This document shows positions 17,453-26,837 of a stretch of 64,000 nucleotides of DNA, piece after piece. Under the pieces are notes generated by a model. That model worked only from the letters and a program-made list of their open reading frames with translations, was not told the origin of the DNA and ran no database searches. The number at the start of each line of letters is the position of its first letter. Within the stretch, counting starts at the first letter, position 1. A program made the translations under genes and the position numbers. Source of the DNA: Schaedlerella glycyrrhizinilytica_A (GTDB taxonomy: Bacteria; Bacillota; Clostridia; Lachnospirales; Lachnospiraceae); the NCBI RefSeq assembly GCF_042852765.1, contig NZ_AP031414.1. One strand, 5' to 3'.

Positions 17453-18397
17453 TCATTTGCTGCCGTAAAAGTCGTGATTGACAAGGGCGGTATAGTAGCT
17501 GTCAATGGTACTCGGTGCGTTGAACAGCACCGCTTTTAGATACTGCTTGATGTTGCGGATTTTGGTTGTGTTCTCCCTCATGCAGTCCAAAACAAACTCA
17601 ACGTGGCTGCTATTCAGCTTCATAAACTTTGATTTGACAAGTTCGGCGGGGTAGTCGTCCCCGGCGATACGGATTGTCTTTCGGGCTGTGCAGACGGTTT
17701 CCAGCATGATTTCTACAATCTCGTCCAAACGGTCTTTATCCATTTTGGGGTCTTGAATGAGAATGTCATAGTCGATGTTGTCTTTGATGATTTCCCGATA
17801 AATCTCTATTGCGCTGTTTGTTTTCGCTTCCGTTCTTTTCCTTTCCGGCGGCGTAGCCGCTTCGTCCTGCTCATAAGGCAAGGGATTTAGGGAATGGAAA
17901 GGAATGGAATGGGTACTTGATAAATCAGTAATTGATTGTTCTTTACTTGATATATCTTTATTTAATTGCGTTGGATTTTCCAACGTAGGTTTTTCCAACG
18001 TAGGTTTTTCCAACGTTGGATTATCCAATGTTGGATTTTCCAATGTAGGTAAATCCGATGTAGGCGGCTGTTCGCTGCTGGTAGCTGCTTCCGGCTCTTT
18101 GGGCTGCGGCTGCTCGTATATGACATAATCCGCACCGCGCAAACGTCCTTTCTCGTCGCGTTCCCGGCTGCGGACGATATATCCGGCTTTTTCAAGTTCT
18201 TTGACCGCTTCGCGGATTGCGTCGATCTTCTCCCGGTTGATATGGGATAAGCCCGCAAGGGTATAATCCCAATCTTCGGGCAGCGAAAGCATTTGCGACA
18301 ACAAGCCCTTTGCCTTTAAGGACAATTCCTTGTTTCGCAAGTGGTGGTTGCTCATAACGGTATATCCCGTATTTCGCTCCACTCTGAAAACTGCCAT
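17453..18397 (-). CDS. Replication initiator-like protein of ICE1 (RepA N-type, DUF6017)
   Basis: A 314-residue protein. The N-terminal helix-turn-helix initiator domain (1-110) begins MAVFRVERNTGYTVMSNHHL and includes SLKAKGLLSQMLSLP. A linker with a pentapeptide repeat PTLEN/PTLDN/PTLEK follows (about 125-155), then a C-terminal DUF6017-like domain (about 195-314). Proteins of this kind start plasmid-like replication of excised ICEs. The linker DNA is a tandem 15-bp repeat (17969-18049), which resembles origins embedded in RepA_N-type plasmid rep genes. Confidence 0.83.
   Translation of the reverse strand: MAVFRVERNTGYTVMSNHHLRNKELSLKAKGLLSQMLSLPEDWDYTLAGLSHINREKIDAIREAVKELEKAGYIVRSRERDEKGRLRGADYVIYEQPQPKEPEAATSSEQPPTSDLPTLENPTLDNPTLEKPTLEKPTLENPTQLNKDISSKEQSITDLSSTHSIPFHSLNPLPYEQDEAATPPERKRTEAKTNSAIEIYREIIKDNIDYDILIQDPKMDKDRLDEIVEIMLETVCTARKTIRIAGDDYPAELVKSKFMKLNSSHVEFVLDCMRENTTKIRNIKQYLKAVLFNAPSTIDSYYTALVNHDFYGSK
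17969..18049. repeat. Tandem 15-bp iteron-like repeats in the ICE1 rep gene
   Basis: On the minus strand, units such as CCTACGTTGGAAAAA, CCAACGTTGGAAAAA and CCAACATTGGATAAT repeat five times, with a partial sixth, in exact 15-bp phase. Each encodes PTLE(K/N) or PTLDN. Spacing and position inside a rep gene fit initiator-binding iterons; binding is not shown. Confidence 0.75.
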
Positions 18398-18525
18398 ATT
18401 TCCTCACTTCCTCTCTTGGTATGCGTGGACAATTAGAAAGCCGTTTTCGGCTGTTTTGGTATTGCAATATGCCCTTTGCCGTTTTCGCGTCTGCAAAGCC
18501 GCATGGCACAAGGGCTTTTGCCCGT

Positions 18526-18744
18526 CTATTTGTCCATGCTGGCGTGCGTTTTCCGCGTCCTTTTGCCGGGGCAATAGGGACACTCTTTGAAAACGCAAAA
18601 CTCATATTTCCACCCGGGGCGGTAGAAACGGCAAGTGCCGCAATCTTCATCATCTCCGGCACAACCGGATTGATAGCGGTCAAATCCCGGCTTCTGCTGC
18701 ATGAGCAATTCAAACGCCCGCTGCTTGCCCTTTGTGAAATACAT
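18526..18744 (-). CDS. Small cysteine-rich ICE protein
   Basis: A 72-residue protein starting MYFTKGKQRAFELLMQQKPGF. The ATG at 18742-18744 is preceded by AAAGGAGGTG. It has six cysteines (CAGDDEDCGTC, EFCVFKECPYC), suggesting one or two zinc sites. It is the first gene of ICE1, upstream of rep. I do not recognise a named family. Confidence 0.65.
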   Translation of the reverse strand: MYFTKGKQRAFELLMQQKPGFDRYQSGCAGDDEDCGTCRFYRPGWKYEFCVFKECPYCPGKRTRKTHASMDK

Positions 18745-18776
18745 TCCGGCTGCACCTCCTTTCCTGCGGGCATAAA

Positions 18777-18825
18777 AAAACGGCGTTACTTTCTCCCCCA
18801 AAGGGGTTAAGGTAACGCCGTTTGT
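18777..18825. terminator. Strong hairpin at the ICE1 edge
   Basis: AAAACGGCGTTAC and GTAACGCCGTTT are complementary over about a dozen pairs and enclose a second small stem (CCCC...GGGG). A-runs and T-runs flank both sides, so it could terminate transcription from either direction and insulate ICE1 from sequence to its right. Confidence 0.65.
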
Positions 18826-18929
18826 GTGCGTATTCAGTTTTTAACACATTCCCTGTCTATCCGCTGTCCGCAAAACCATTGATTTTATTAGCTTTTTGCC
18901 GCTATCGCTATCACACCTCATTATTTCAA

Positions 18930-20351
18930 AGACCCGGTTTTCAAGCCATGCTTGCGGACATTGAAGCCGGAAAAGTCGGGACAGTTATCGTAAAGGATAT
19001 GTCGAGGTTAGGGCGAAACTACCTGCAAGTGGGAATGTACACGGAAATGGTTTTCCCACAGAAAGGCGTCCGCTTCATCGCTATCAATGACGGAGTGGAC
19101 AGCGCACAGGGCGACAATGACTTTGCCCCGCTGCGGAATATCTTTAACGAATGGCTGGTGAGAGATACGAGCAAGAAAATCAAAGCAGTAAAACGCTCAA
19201 AAGGTATGAGTGGCAAGCCCATCACAAGCAAACCTGTGTATGGCTACCTCATGGACGAGGACGAAAATTTCATTATTGACGAGGAAGCTGCACCCGTAGT
19301 TAAGCAGATATACAACCTCTGCCTTGCCGGGAACGGTCCGACCAAGATAGCCCGTATGCTCACAGAGCAGCAAATCCCCACGCCGGGGACGCTGGAATAC
19401 CGCAGGACGGGCAGCACCCGCCGCTACCACCCCGGCTATGAGTGCAAGTGGGCGACCAATACCGTTGTGCATATCCTTGAAAACCGGGAATACACGGGCT
19501 GCCTGGTAAACTTCAAGACGGAAAAACTCTCTTACAAAGTCAAGCACAGCGTAGAAAACCCGGAGGAAAAGCAAGCGATATTCGAGAACCACCACGAGCC
19601 TATCATAGACACCCAAACATGGGAACGGGTGCAGGAGCTTCGCAAGCAGCGCAAACGCCCCAACCGCTATGATGAAGTGGGCTTGTTCTCCGGCATACTG
19701 TTCTGTGCAGACTGCGGCAGTGTGATGTATCAGCAGCGATACCAGACGGACAAGCGCAAGCAGGACTGTTATATCTGCGGCAACTACAAGAAACGCACCC
19801 ATGACTGTACGGCGCACTTTATCCGCACCGACCTCTTGACCGCTGGTGTACTCTCCAATCTGCGGAAAGTGACCAGCTATGCGGCAAAGCATGAAGCCCG
19901 GTTTATGAAGCTCCTGATTGAGCAGAACGAGGACGGGGGCAAGCGCAGGAACGCCGCCAAGAAAAAGGAGCTGGAAGCCACCGAGAAACGCATAGCCGAG
20001 TTATCCGCTATCTTCAAGCGGCTGTATGAGGACAGTGTGACCGGGCGCATATCAGACGAGCGTTTCACAGAGCTGTCGGCAGACTATGAAGCAGAACAAC
20101 GGGAGCTGAAAGAAAGAGCCGCCGCTATCCAAGCGGAGCTTTCCAAAGCACAGGAAGCCACCGTGAACGCAGAAAAGTTTATGAATGTTGTCCGGCGGCA
20201 TACCAGCTTTGAAGAACTTACCCCTACTCTGCTGCGGGAGTTTGTAGAGAAAATCGTTGTGCATGAGTGCAGCTATGACGAGAACAAGACCCGCAGACAG
20301 GACATTGAGATTTATTATTCTTTTGTTGGCAAGGTGGACTTGCCCGAATAA
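18930..20351 (+). pseudogene. Serine recombinase, 5'-truncated copy (IME2 remnant)
   Basis: From FQRPGFQAML onward the frame aligns with the intact recombinase at 4791-6401, with 28 residue differences by my count and an identical KVDLPE end. The first 70 or so residues, including the nucleophile serine region, are absent. The open frame extends upstream to about 18822 only by reading through unrelated ICE1 sequence. It should be inactive. The zinc ribbon (CADCG...CYICG) and C-terminal domain are intact, so it could still bind DNA if expressed, but no promoter is evident. Confidence 0.88.
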
Positions 20352-20442
20352 CCGCCCGACCTATCCGACACAAGAGCTAAGTGCCGGATAGGAACGGCAA
20401 AATTTTTTACACTTCTATTACTTCTTTATCGCACATCAATAA
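18930..20442 (+). mobile_element. IME2 remnant in ICE2 maff2
   Basis: The truncated recombinase plus about 90 bases to the junction CACATCAATAAAAAGCCAGG, where ICE2 maff2 resumes. It matches the IME1 right end (same spacing, same ACACTTCTA...CTTCTTTATC stretch) but with several substitutions, so it is a sister element and not a copy of IME1. The remainder may lie beyond the left edge of the window. Confidence 0.7.
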
Positions 20443-20534
20443 AAAGCCAGGGCATGAAACAGCTTATGGCGGGCGGCGGCGTTGCCCTGATCGGCATGAC
20501 CCTTGTACCACTGCTTTCCGGCCTGTTCGGATAA
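20443..20534 (+). pseudogene. maff2: maff2, 3' fragment (ICE2)
   Basis: The frame KSQGMKQLMAGGGVALIGM...LLSGLFG ends at the stop 20532-20534. It is the C-terminal half of Maff2, separated from its 5' half by the IME2 remnant. The 5' half of this copy is not in the window. The virB6-like gene starts 17 bases downstream. Confidence 0.82.
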
Positions 20535-20551
20535 TGACGGAGGGATAACCT

Positions 20552-23500
20552 ATGCAAAGCATACTCGACAAGCTGGCGGAGTGGCTCAAAGAGCTGCTCA
20601 TCAGCGGGATACTCGGTAACCTGTCGGGGATGTTTGACACGGTAAATACCAAAGTGGGCGAGATCGCCGGGGAGGTTGGCATGACGCCGTCGGCATGGAA
20701 CGGCGGCGTTTTCAACCTCATCCGGTCTCTGTCTGAAACAGTCATTATCCCCATAGCCGGTATCATTTTAACCTTTGTGATGTGCTACGAGCTCATTCAG
20801 CTTGTGATCGAGAAGAACAACCTGCATGATGTAGACACATGGATTTTCTTCAAGTGGATATTCAAAACCTTTGTGGCCGTGTTCTTAGTCACCAACACCT
20901 GGAATATCGTTATGGCGATCTTTGATGTGGCCCAGAACGTGGTAAGCCAGAGCGGCGGTATCATTAGCGGCTCTACCAGCATTGACCTCTCCACCGCCAT
21001 CCCTGATATGGAGGCTCAGCTTGAGGCTATGGACTTAGGGCCTCTTTTAGGGCTGTGGTTCCAGAGCATGGTGGTGGGGCTCACCATGAATATCCTCTCC
21101 ATCTGTATCTTCCTGGTGGTCTATGGCCGTATGATCGAGATTTATCGCGCGTCCAGAAGCGCCGCTTTTCATCCAAAGGCGGTGCGCGGACATTTTGGGA
21201 ATCCGGCTTTAGCAAGCCGGTAAAGAAAAGTATCAAAGACGTGAAACGCGTCACTTTAGCGTCATCCGATTTACCCCGGAGGGAAACCACAAGGGGGACA
21301 ATAGCGTATCGGAAAAATCGCGAGTTGGGAAAACCATCTACCCACGACTGAGCGGCAAGACGCAACATTGTGAATGAGGAGCAAGGCTAAACTGCTTTAA
21401 GGGTAGTCCGAGGCGGGATACTCGACCCGGCGGCGCAGGATGGTTGTATTCGCCGTATGTCATAGCGGAATGTGACAGGTAAACACAGACCGCACGATAC
21501 TTATGACAGCCAGCCGCAGTAAGCGGAAAAGGACGAAAACCCACTACCGACATCACAATACGCTTATCCCAAAGTGTCTAACTGGAGATTGCCTAAACCG
21601 GAACGCCGGAACTATCCGGCTATGCGTAATGCCGCAAGGCGATAAATTTCAAGGGGTAAAAACCCAAGAAAGATGACGCTGAATATCCGGCATGGCAACG
21701 GAGCCTCCGTAGTAGTCCGAGGGCGGGAAAGCCGTCTACATGGCGAAGGGAGGCAGGATGTCAACCAATTCATAAAAAGGAAAGGTGCGTGAGGCATTAT
21801 GAGAAGTCCTGAAAATGTGTTGGAAAGCCTAAAATCCAAGGCGTGTAACAAGAGTTACAAGTACGAGCGGTTATACCGCAACCTGTACAATCCACAATTC
21901 TATCTGCTGGCATATCAGCGGATACAGGCGAAACCAGGCAACATGACAGCCGGAACAGACGGCAAAACCATTGACGGAATGGGAATGGCAAGGATAAACG
22001 CCCTCATTGAAAAGATGCGGGATTTTAGTTATCAGCCTAACCCGGCAAGGAGAACGTATATCCCGAAATCCAATGGGAAAATGCGTCCTCTGGGGATACC
22101 GCCATTCGACGATAAACTGATACAGGAGGTGGTGCGGCTCATCTTGGAGAGTATTTATGAGCCAACCTTTAGCGACTATTCCCACGGTTTCCGTATAAAC
22201 AGAAGCTGTCATACGGCACTCAAATATGTGCAGAAATATTTTACGGGGACAAAGTGGTTCGTTGAGGGGGATATAAAGGGCTGTTTTGACAACGTAGACC
22301 ATCATGTGTTGATTGCTATTTTGCGAAAGCGGATTGCAGATGAATATTTCATCGGTCTGCTCTGGAAGTTCTTGAAAGCTGGATATATGGAGGATTGGAA
22401 TTACCACAATACTTATTCCGGAACTCCGCAAGGCTCCATCATCAGCCCTATCCTGGCAAACATCTACATGAACGAACTGGACAGTTATATGGCAGAGTAT
22501 GCAGAGAAATTCAACTGCGGAAACCGCCGTAAAATCAATCCTGCGTTCAAGAAGAAATTGGATGTCTGCCGAGGAAAAGAACAAAGGCTTAAAAGAAATA
22601 TCTCTAAAATGAGCGTGGAAGAAAAAGAGGGCTTAATTGCAGAAATCCGGGAACTTCGGCGTAGTCTGAAATCTATACCGTATAGCGACCAGATGGACGA
22701 TAGCTATAAACGGCTTTGCTATATCCGATACGCCGATGATTTCTTAATCGGAGTTATCGGCAGCAAAGAGGACGCAGAACAGATTAAACAAGATGTAGGC
22801 TACTTTATCCGGGACAAACTCCATCTGGAAATGTCCGAGGAAAAGACATTGATTACTCATGGACACGACGCTGCGAAGTTCTTGGGATATGAGGTCACAA
22901 TCGCCAAAGGCGAACACAACAAAAAGACCAAAACCGGGGCTACCAGACGGGTAAACAATGGAAAAGTCTTACTTTATGTTCCCCATGATAAGTGGGTAAA
23001 ACGATTGTTCTCCTACAATGCCCTCAAGATTAAATATGACAAACAAAATGGAAACAAAGAGGTTTGGGAGCCTGTCCGGCGCACTCGCCTGTTGCACTTG
23101 GACGATTTGGAAATCCTAAACCAATACAACGCAGAAATCCGTGGATTGTATAACTACTACCGACTTGCAAACAACGTGTCTGTACTCAATAACTTCTACT
23201 ATGTAATGAGATACAGTATGCTCAAAACCTTTGCTGGAAAATATCGGACACGAATCAGCAGAATTATCCGCAAGTACCGTCAAGGAAAAGATTTTGTTGT
23301 GGAATATCCGAAGAAAAACGGCAAGGTCGGAAAGGTATTGTTTTACAATAATGGGTTCCGCCGGGACACTAAAGTAGAAAGCGGAAATCCTGATATAGTA
23401 GCAAGAATTTTTGAGAATTATGGGCGTAATAGCCTTATAAAAAGACTGCAAGCAAACAGGTGTGAGTGGTGTGGCGCAGAGAATGTGCCGCTTGAAATAC

Positions 23501-24009
23501 ACCATATACGAAAACTCAAAGATTTAAGTGGCAGAAAACAATGGGAAATCGCCATGATTGGGCGTAAGCGCAAGACAATGGCACTCTGCATTGACTGTCA
23601 CGATAAGTTACACGCAGGAAAGTTAGACTGACATCTGGAGAGCCGGATACATCGAGAGGTGTAAGTCCGGTTCGGAGGGGAGTTCTCGGAAACCTGCCAT
23701 AGTGATATGGTAAGGCGCCGGGTTCTTACCCTACTTGTAACCTCCGTGGGGCCTATCCCCTTTGCTACCATGAGCAACCGGGAATGGTCCAGCGTGGGGC
23801 AGAACTACTTAAAGTCTCTGATTGCTTTAGGTTTCCAGGCGTTTCTCATTATGATATGCGTTGGCATTTATGCGGTCCTCATCCAGGAGATTTCCACCGC
23901 CGACAACATATCCGCTGCCATCTGGGGCTGCATGGGATACACGGTCCTCTTATGCTTTACCCTCTTTAAGACCGGCAGCATGGCAAAGGGCATTTTCAGC
24001 GCCCATTAA
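20552..24009 (+). CDS. VirB6-like conjugal transfer membrane protein, split by a group II intron (ICE2)
   Basis: Exon 1 is 20552-21146 and exon 2 is 23735-24009; together they give 870 bases, 289 residues. The junction YGRMIEIY / LVTSVGPIPF reproduces the family sequence. It is a polytopic membrane protein with hydrophobic stretches such as PIAGIILTFVMCYELIQLV. It is clearly homologous to, but diverged from, the copy at 1086-4537. The gene starts 17 bases after the maff2 stop with AGGGATAACC upstream. Function requires intron splicing; otherwise exon 1 reads into the intron and stops at 21223. Confidence 0.87.
21799..23631 (+). CDS. ltrA: Group II intron reverse transcriptase/maturase with HNH endonuclease (copy 2)
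   Basis: A 610-residue protein identical to the one at 1464-3296: reverse transcriptase with YADD, maturase domain X and C-terminal HNH (CEWCG...CIDCHDKLH). GGAAAGGTGCGTGAGGC precedes the ATG. An intact HNH domain means complete DNA-based retrohoming is possible. Because both host genes are conjugation genes, spread of this intron would follow the ICEs. Confidence 0.95.
   Translation: MRSPENVLESLKSKACNKSYKYERLYRNLYNPQFYLLAYQRIQAKPGNMTAGTDGKTIDGMGMARINALIEKMRDFSYQPNPARRTYIPKSNGKMRPLGIPPFDDKLIQEVVRLILESIYEPTFSDYSHGFRINRSCHTALKYVQKYFTGTKWFVEGDIKGCFDNVDHHVLIAILRKRIADEYFIGLLWKFLKAGYMEDWNYHNTYSGTPQGSIISPILANIYMNELDSYMAEYAEKFNCGNRRKINPAFKKKLDVCRGKEQRLKRNISKMSVEEKEGLIAEIRELRRSLKSIPYSDQMDDSYKRLCYIRYADDFLIGVIGSKEDAEQIKQDVGYFIRDKLHLEMSEEKTLITHGHDAAKFLGYEVTIAKGEHNKKTKTGATRRVNNGKVLLYVPHDKWVKRLFSYNALKIKYDKQNGNKEVWEPVRRTRLLHLDDLEILNQYNAEIRGLYNYYRLANNVSVLNNFYYVMRYSMLKTFAGKYRTRISRIIRKYRQGKDFVVEYPKKNGKVGKVLFYNNGFRRDTKVESGNPDIVARIFENYGRNSLIKRLQANRCEWCGAENVPLEIHHIRKLKDLSGRKQWEIAMIGRKRKTMALCIDCHDKLHAGKLD
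23640..23673 (+). ncRNA. Group II intron domain V (copy 2)
   Basis: A 34-base hairpin GAGCCGGATAC...GTCCGGTTC just after the maturase stop and ahead of the domain VI-like hairpin. It is identical to the copy at 1422-1455. Confidence 0.88.
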
Positions 24010-24025
24010 AGGAGGTGTATGCTGA

Positions 24026-24445
24026 TTGGCTTATGTGACCGTACCGAAAGACCTTTCCAAAATCAAAACAAAGGTATTTTTCGGCCTGACAAAAAGGCAG
24101 CTTATCTGCTTTACCCCGGCGGTGCTTTTAGGAGTGCCGCTTTTCTTTTTACTCAAAGAGTCTGCCGGGAACTCCACGGCGACCCTTTGCATGATGATGG
24201 TTATGCTGCCGTTCTTTCTGCTTGCCATGTATGAGAAAAACGGACAGCCTTTAGAGGTGATCTTAAAGCAGATGATCGAAACAAAATTCATCCGCCCAAA
24301 GAACCGCCCCTATCAGACCAACAACTTCTACGAGGCCCTGGCAAGGCAGCGTGATCTGGAAATGGAGGTGAAACGGATTGTCCAGAACAGAAAAAACGGC
24401 GGGAAAGGTAAAACTCACCGCCAGAGAGAAAAAGGCCGTGGATAA
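24026..24445 (+). CDS. PrgI-family conjugation membrane protein
   Basis: 139 residues starting MAYVTVPKDLSKIKTK. The start codon is TTG at 24026-24028, chosen because GGAGGTG lies 8 bases upstream and the sequence aligns with the ATG-initiated copy at the left edge. Two hydrophobic helices (LICFTPAVLLGVPLFFLL and ATLCMMMVMLPFFLLAM) are followed by a basic C-terminal tail. It is part of the VirB-type channel. The tail overlaps the virB4 start by 68 bases. Confidence 0.9.
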   Translation: MAYVTVPKDLSKIKTKVFFGLTKRQLICFTPAVLLGVPLFFLLKESAGNSTATLCMMMVMLPFFLLAMYEKNGQPLEVILKQMIETKFIRPKNRPYQTNNFYEALARQRDLEMEVKRIVQNRKNGGKGKTHRQREKGRG

Positions 24446-26777
24446 GGCCATCCGGCAGGCTAAGGGGGACGGAAAGCCCCATACTGCCCAGGACAGTATC
24501 CCTTTTGAGGTGATATACCCGGACGGTATCTGCAAGCTGCCGGGCAAATCCTATTCCAAAAGCCTTGCTTTTGACGATATAAATTACCAGCTCGCCCAGG
24601 CGGATGATAAGACAGCCACCTTTGAAAACCTGTGCGATCTGTATAACTACTTTGACGCTTCCGTGGGAGTGCAGCTCTCCCTTATCAGCCAGTATGTAGG
24701 CCGGGAGGAATTTGAACGCTCCATCGAGATCAGCGACCAGGGGGACAGCTTTGACAGTATCCGAAAGGAATATGCCCTCATGTTAAAGAACCAGCTCTCC
24801 CGTGGGAACAACGGTCTGGTGAAACGCAAATATCTGACACTCACCATCGAGGCGGAGGACTTAAAGGTAGCCAGGGCAAGGCTCTCCCGGATTGAGACGG
24901 ATGTACTCAATCTCTTTAAGGTGATCGGTGCAGCCGCAAAACCTTTGAACGGCAAAGAACGCCTGCAGGTCCTCCACGGCCTCATGCACCCGGACGGGGA
25001 GCCGTTCTCTTTTGAATGGGACTGGCTTCCTAAGACCGGTCTCTCTGTCAAGGATTATATCGCCCCGTCCTCATTCCAGTTTGGAAACACAAGGATGTTC
25101 CGCATGGGGAAGAAACTGGGTGCGGTCTCTTTCCTGCAAATCCTGGCACCGGAACTCAATGACCGTATGCTGGCAGATTTCATGGAGGCACAGGACGGCC
25201 TCATGGTGACGCTGCATATTCGCAGTATCGACCACAACGAGGCCATCAAGACCATCAAGAGGAAGATCACCGATCTGGACGCCATGAAGATCGCAGAACA
25301 GAAAAAAGCGGTCCGGGCAGGTTATGACATGGATATAATCCCCTCCGACCTTGCCACTTATGGAGGTGAGGCAAAAAATCTCCTCCGTGATTTGCAGAGC
25401 AGAAATGAAAGGATGTTCCTGCTCACATTCCTGGTGGTGAACCTTGCGGATACCAGACAGAAACTTGAAAACAATGTGTTCCAGTCGGCAGGCGTGGCTC
25501 AGAAATATAACTGTGCCCTGACCCGCCTTGATTTCTGCCAGGAGCAGGGGCTTATGTCCTCTCTCCCTTTGGGACTGAACCAGGTAAATATCAAGCGGAG
25601 CCTCACCACTTCCAGCACCGCCATCTTCGTACCGTTCACCACCCAGGAACTTTTCCAGGGCGGCGAGGCGTTGTACTATGGGCTCAACGCTCTTTCCGGC
25701 AACATGATTATGGCGGACCGAAAGCAGCTTAAAAATCCCAACGGCCTTATCTTAGGTACACCGGGCAGCGGCAAGTCCTTCTCCGCTAAGAGGGAGATTA
25801 CCAATGTATTCCTGGTGGCAAGTAAGAAAGATACTATCATCATCTGTGACCCGGAGGCAGAATACGCTCCCCTGGTGAACCGCCTGGGCGGGCAGGTGGT
25901 GAAGATTTCCCCTACCAGCAAAGACTATGTGAACCCTATGGATTTGAACCTGAACTACTCCGAGGATGAAAGCCCCCTGGCCTTAAAGAGTGACTTCATC
26001 CTTTCCCTCTGCGAACTGATCGTGGGAGGCAAGGATGGATTGCAGCCCATTGAAAAGACCATCATTGACCGGGCTGTTACCACCGTGTACCGTGGGTATC
26101 TGGCTGACCCCAGACCGGAAAATATGCCTGTCCTCGGCAATCTCTATGAGGAAATCCAGAGACAGCCGGAGCTGGAGGCTGCCCGTATCGCCGCCGCCCT
26201 GGAGCTCTATGTGACAGGCAGCCTTAACATTTTCAACCACCGCACCAATGTGGATATTCAGAACCGCCTTGTGTGCTTTGACATTAAGGAACTGGGGAAA
26301 CAGCTTAAAAAGCTGGGTATGCTCATCATCCAGGACCAGGTCTGGGGCAGAGTCACCGAAAACCGGGAACTGCACGCCAACACCTGGTTCTACTGCGACG
26401 AGTTCCATCTGCTCTTAAAGGAGGAACAGACCGCCGCCTACTCCGTGGAGATCTGGAAACGCTTTCGTAAATGGGGCGGTATCCCCACGGGTATCACCCA
26501 GAACATTAAGGATTTGCTAGCAAGCCGTGAGATCGAGAACATTTTTGAGAACTCGGACTTTGTGTATATGTTAAACCAGGCAGCCGGCGACCGGGAAATC
26601 CTTGCAAAGAAACTGGGTATCTCCCCGCAGCAGCTCTCCTATGTGACCCATTCGGGACCCGGCGAGGGGCTGATCTTCTATGGAAACGTGATCTTACCTT
26701 TCGTGGACCGGTTCCCGCAGGATACGGAGCTGTACCGCATTATGACGACAAAGCCGGAGGAAGTAATTGACCCATAA
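24378..26777 (+). CDS. virB4: VirB4-family conjugation ATPase
   Basis: 799 residues. The start is TTG at 24378-24380, with GGAGGTG at 24364-24370. Walker A is LILGTPGSGKSFSAKRE near residue 455 and Walker B is TWFYCDEFHLLL near 670. The N-terminal half is the CagE/TrbE/VirB domain. It energises channel assembly and substrate transfer. It is full length and uninterrupted, but ICE2's own virD4 is not visible, so ICE2 transfer would need that gene from elsewhere, for example ICE1. Confidence 0.95.
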   Translation: MSRTEKTAGKVKLTAREKKAVDKAIRQAKGDGKPHTAQDSIPFEVIYPDGICKLPGKSYSKSLAFDDINYQLAQADDKTATFENLCDLYNYFDASVGVQLSLISQYVGREEFERSIEISDQGDSFDSIRKEYALMLKNQLSRGNNGLVKRKYLTLTIEAEDLKVARARLSRIETDVLNLFKVIGAAAKPLNGKERLQVLHGLMHPDGEPFSFEWDWLPKTGLSVKDYIAPSSFQFGNTRMFRMGKKLGAVSFLQILAPELNDRMLADFMEAQDGLMVTLHIRSIDHNEAIKTIKRKITDLDAMKIAEQKKAVRAGYDMDIIPSDLATYGGEAKNLLRDLQSRNERMFLLTFLVVNLADTRQKLENNVFQSAGVAQKYNCALTRLDFCQEQGLMSSLPLGLNQVNIKRSLTTSSTAIFVPFTTQELFQGGEALYYGLNALSGNMIMADRKQLKNPNGLILGTPGSGKSFSAKREITNVFLVASKKDTIIICDPEAEYAPLVNRLGGQVVKISPTSKDYVNPMDLNLNYSEDESPLALKSDFILSLCELIVGGKDGLQPIEKTIIDRAVTTVYRGYLADPRPENMPVLGNLYEEIQRQPELEAARIAAALELYVTGSLNIFNHRTNVDIQNRLVCFDIKELGKQLKKLGMLIIQDQVWGRVTENRELHANTWFYCDEFHLLLKEEQTAAYSVEIWKRFRKWGGIPTGITQNIKDLLASREIENIFENSDFVYMLNQAAGDREILAKKLGISPQQLSYVTHSGPGEGLIFYGNVILPFVDRFPQDTELYRIMTTKPEEVIDP

Positions 26778-26807
26778 CTCATGCTATGATTTATAAATGA
26801 AAGGTGG

Positions 26808-26813
26808 TATAAT
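26808..26813 (+). promoter_or_regulatory. Candidate -10 box for the inserted membrane-protein gene
   Basis: A perfect TATAAT lies 25 bases before the ATG of the gene at 26838, in an AT-rich stretch directly after the virB4 stop. The -35 region is weak. It suggests separate transcription from the transfer operon. Confidence 0.4.
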
Positions 26814-26837
26814 ATTTTATAAATTGGAGGTGGCAGA

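Larger units (their letters stand above)
1..18929 (-). mobile_element. ICE1, Tn1549-like conjugative element (partial)
   Basis: Genes on the minus strand follow the usual Tn1549-like order: small Cys-rich ORF, rep, pcfB, virD4, maff2, virB6-like, prgI. The rest (virB4 onward, and an integrase) would lie left of base 1. The element is interrupted by IME1 inside maff2 and by a group II intron inside virB6. The boundary at about 18929 is where similarity to the serine recombinase at 4791-6401 begins on the other side. Whether that is a true element end or a deletion join is inferred, not shown. Confidence 0.7.
21147..23734 (+). mobile_element. Group II intron, copy 2
   Basis: 2,588 bp, the same length as copy 1 and with the same ends (GCGCG...CCCTAC), in the opposite orientation. 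Every open frame I compared, sense and antisense, is identical between the two. The last bases of exon 1 differ between the two sites at three synonymous positions (ATCGAGATTTATC versus ATTGAAATATATC), so the intron tolerated these in target recognition. Confidence 0.9.

Noticed and set aside
21182..21190. GTGCGCGG as intron 5' end instead of GCGCG at 21147
   Set aside because: It would place a stretch identical in both copies in the exon and break the family sequence IEIY-LVTS.
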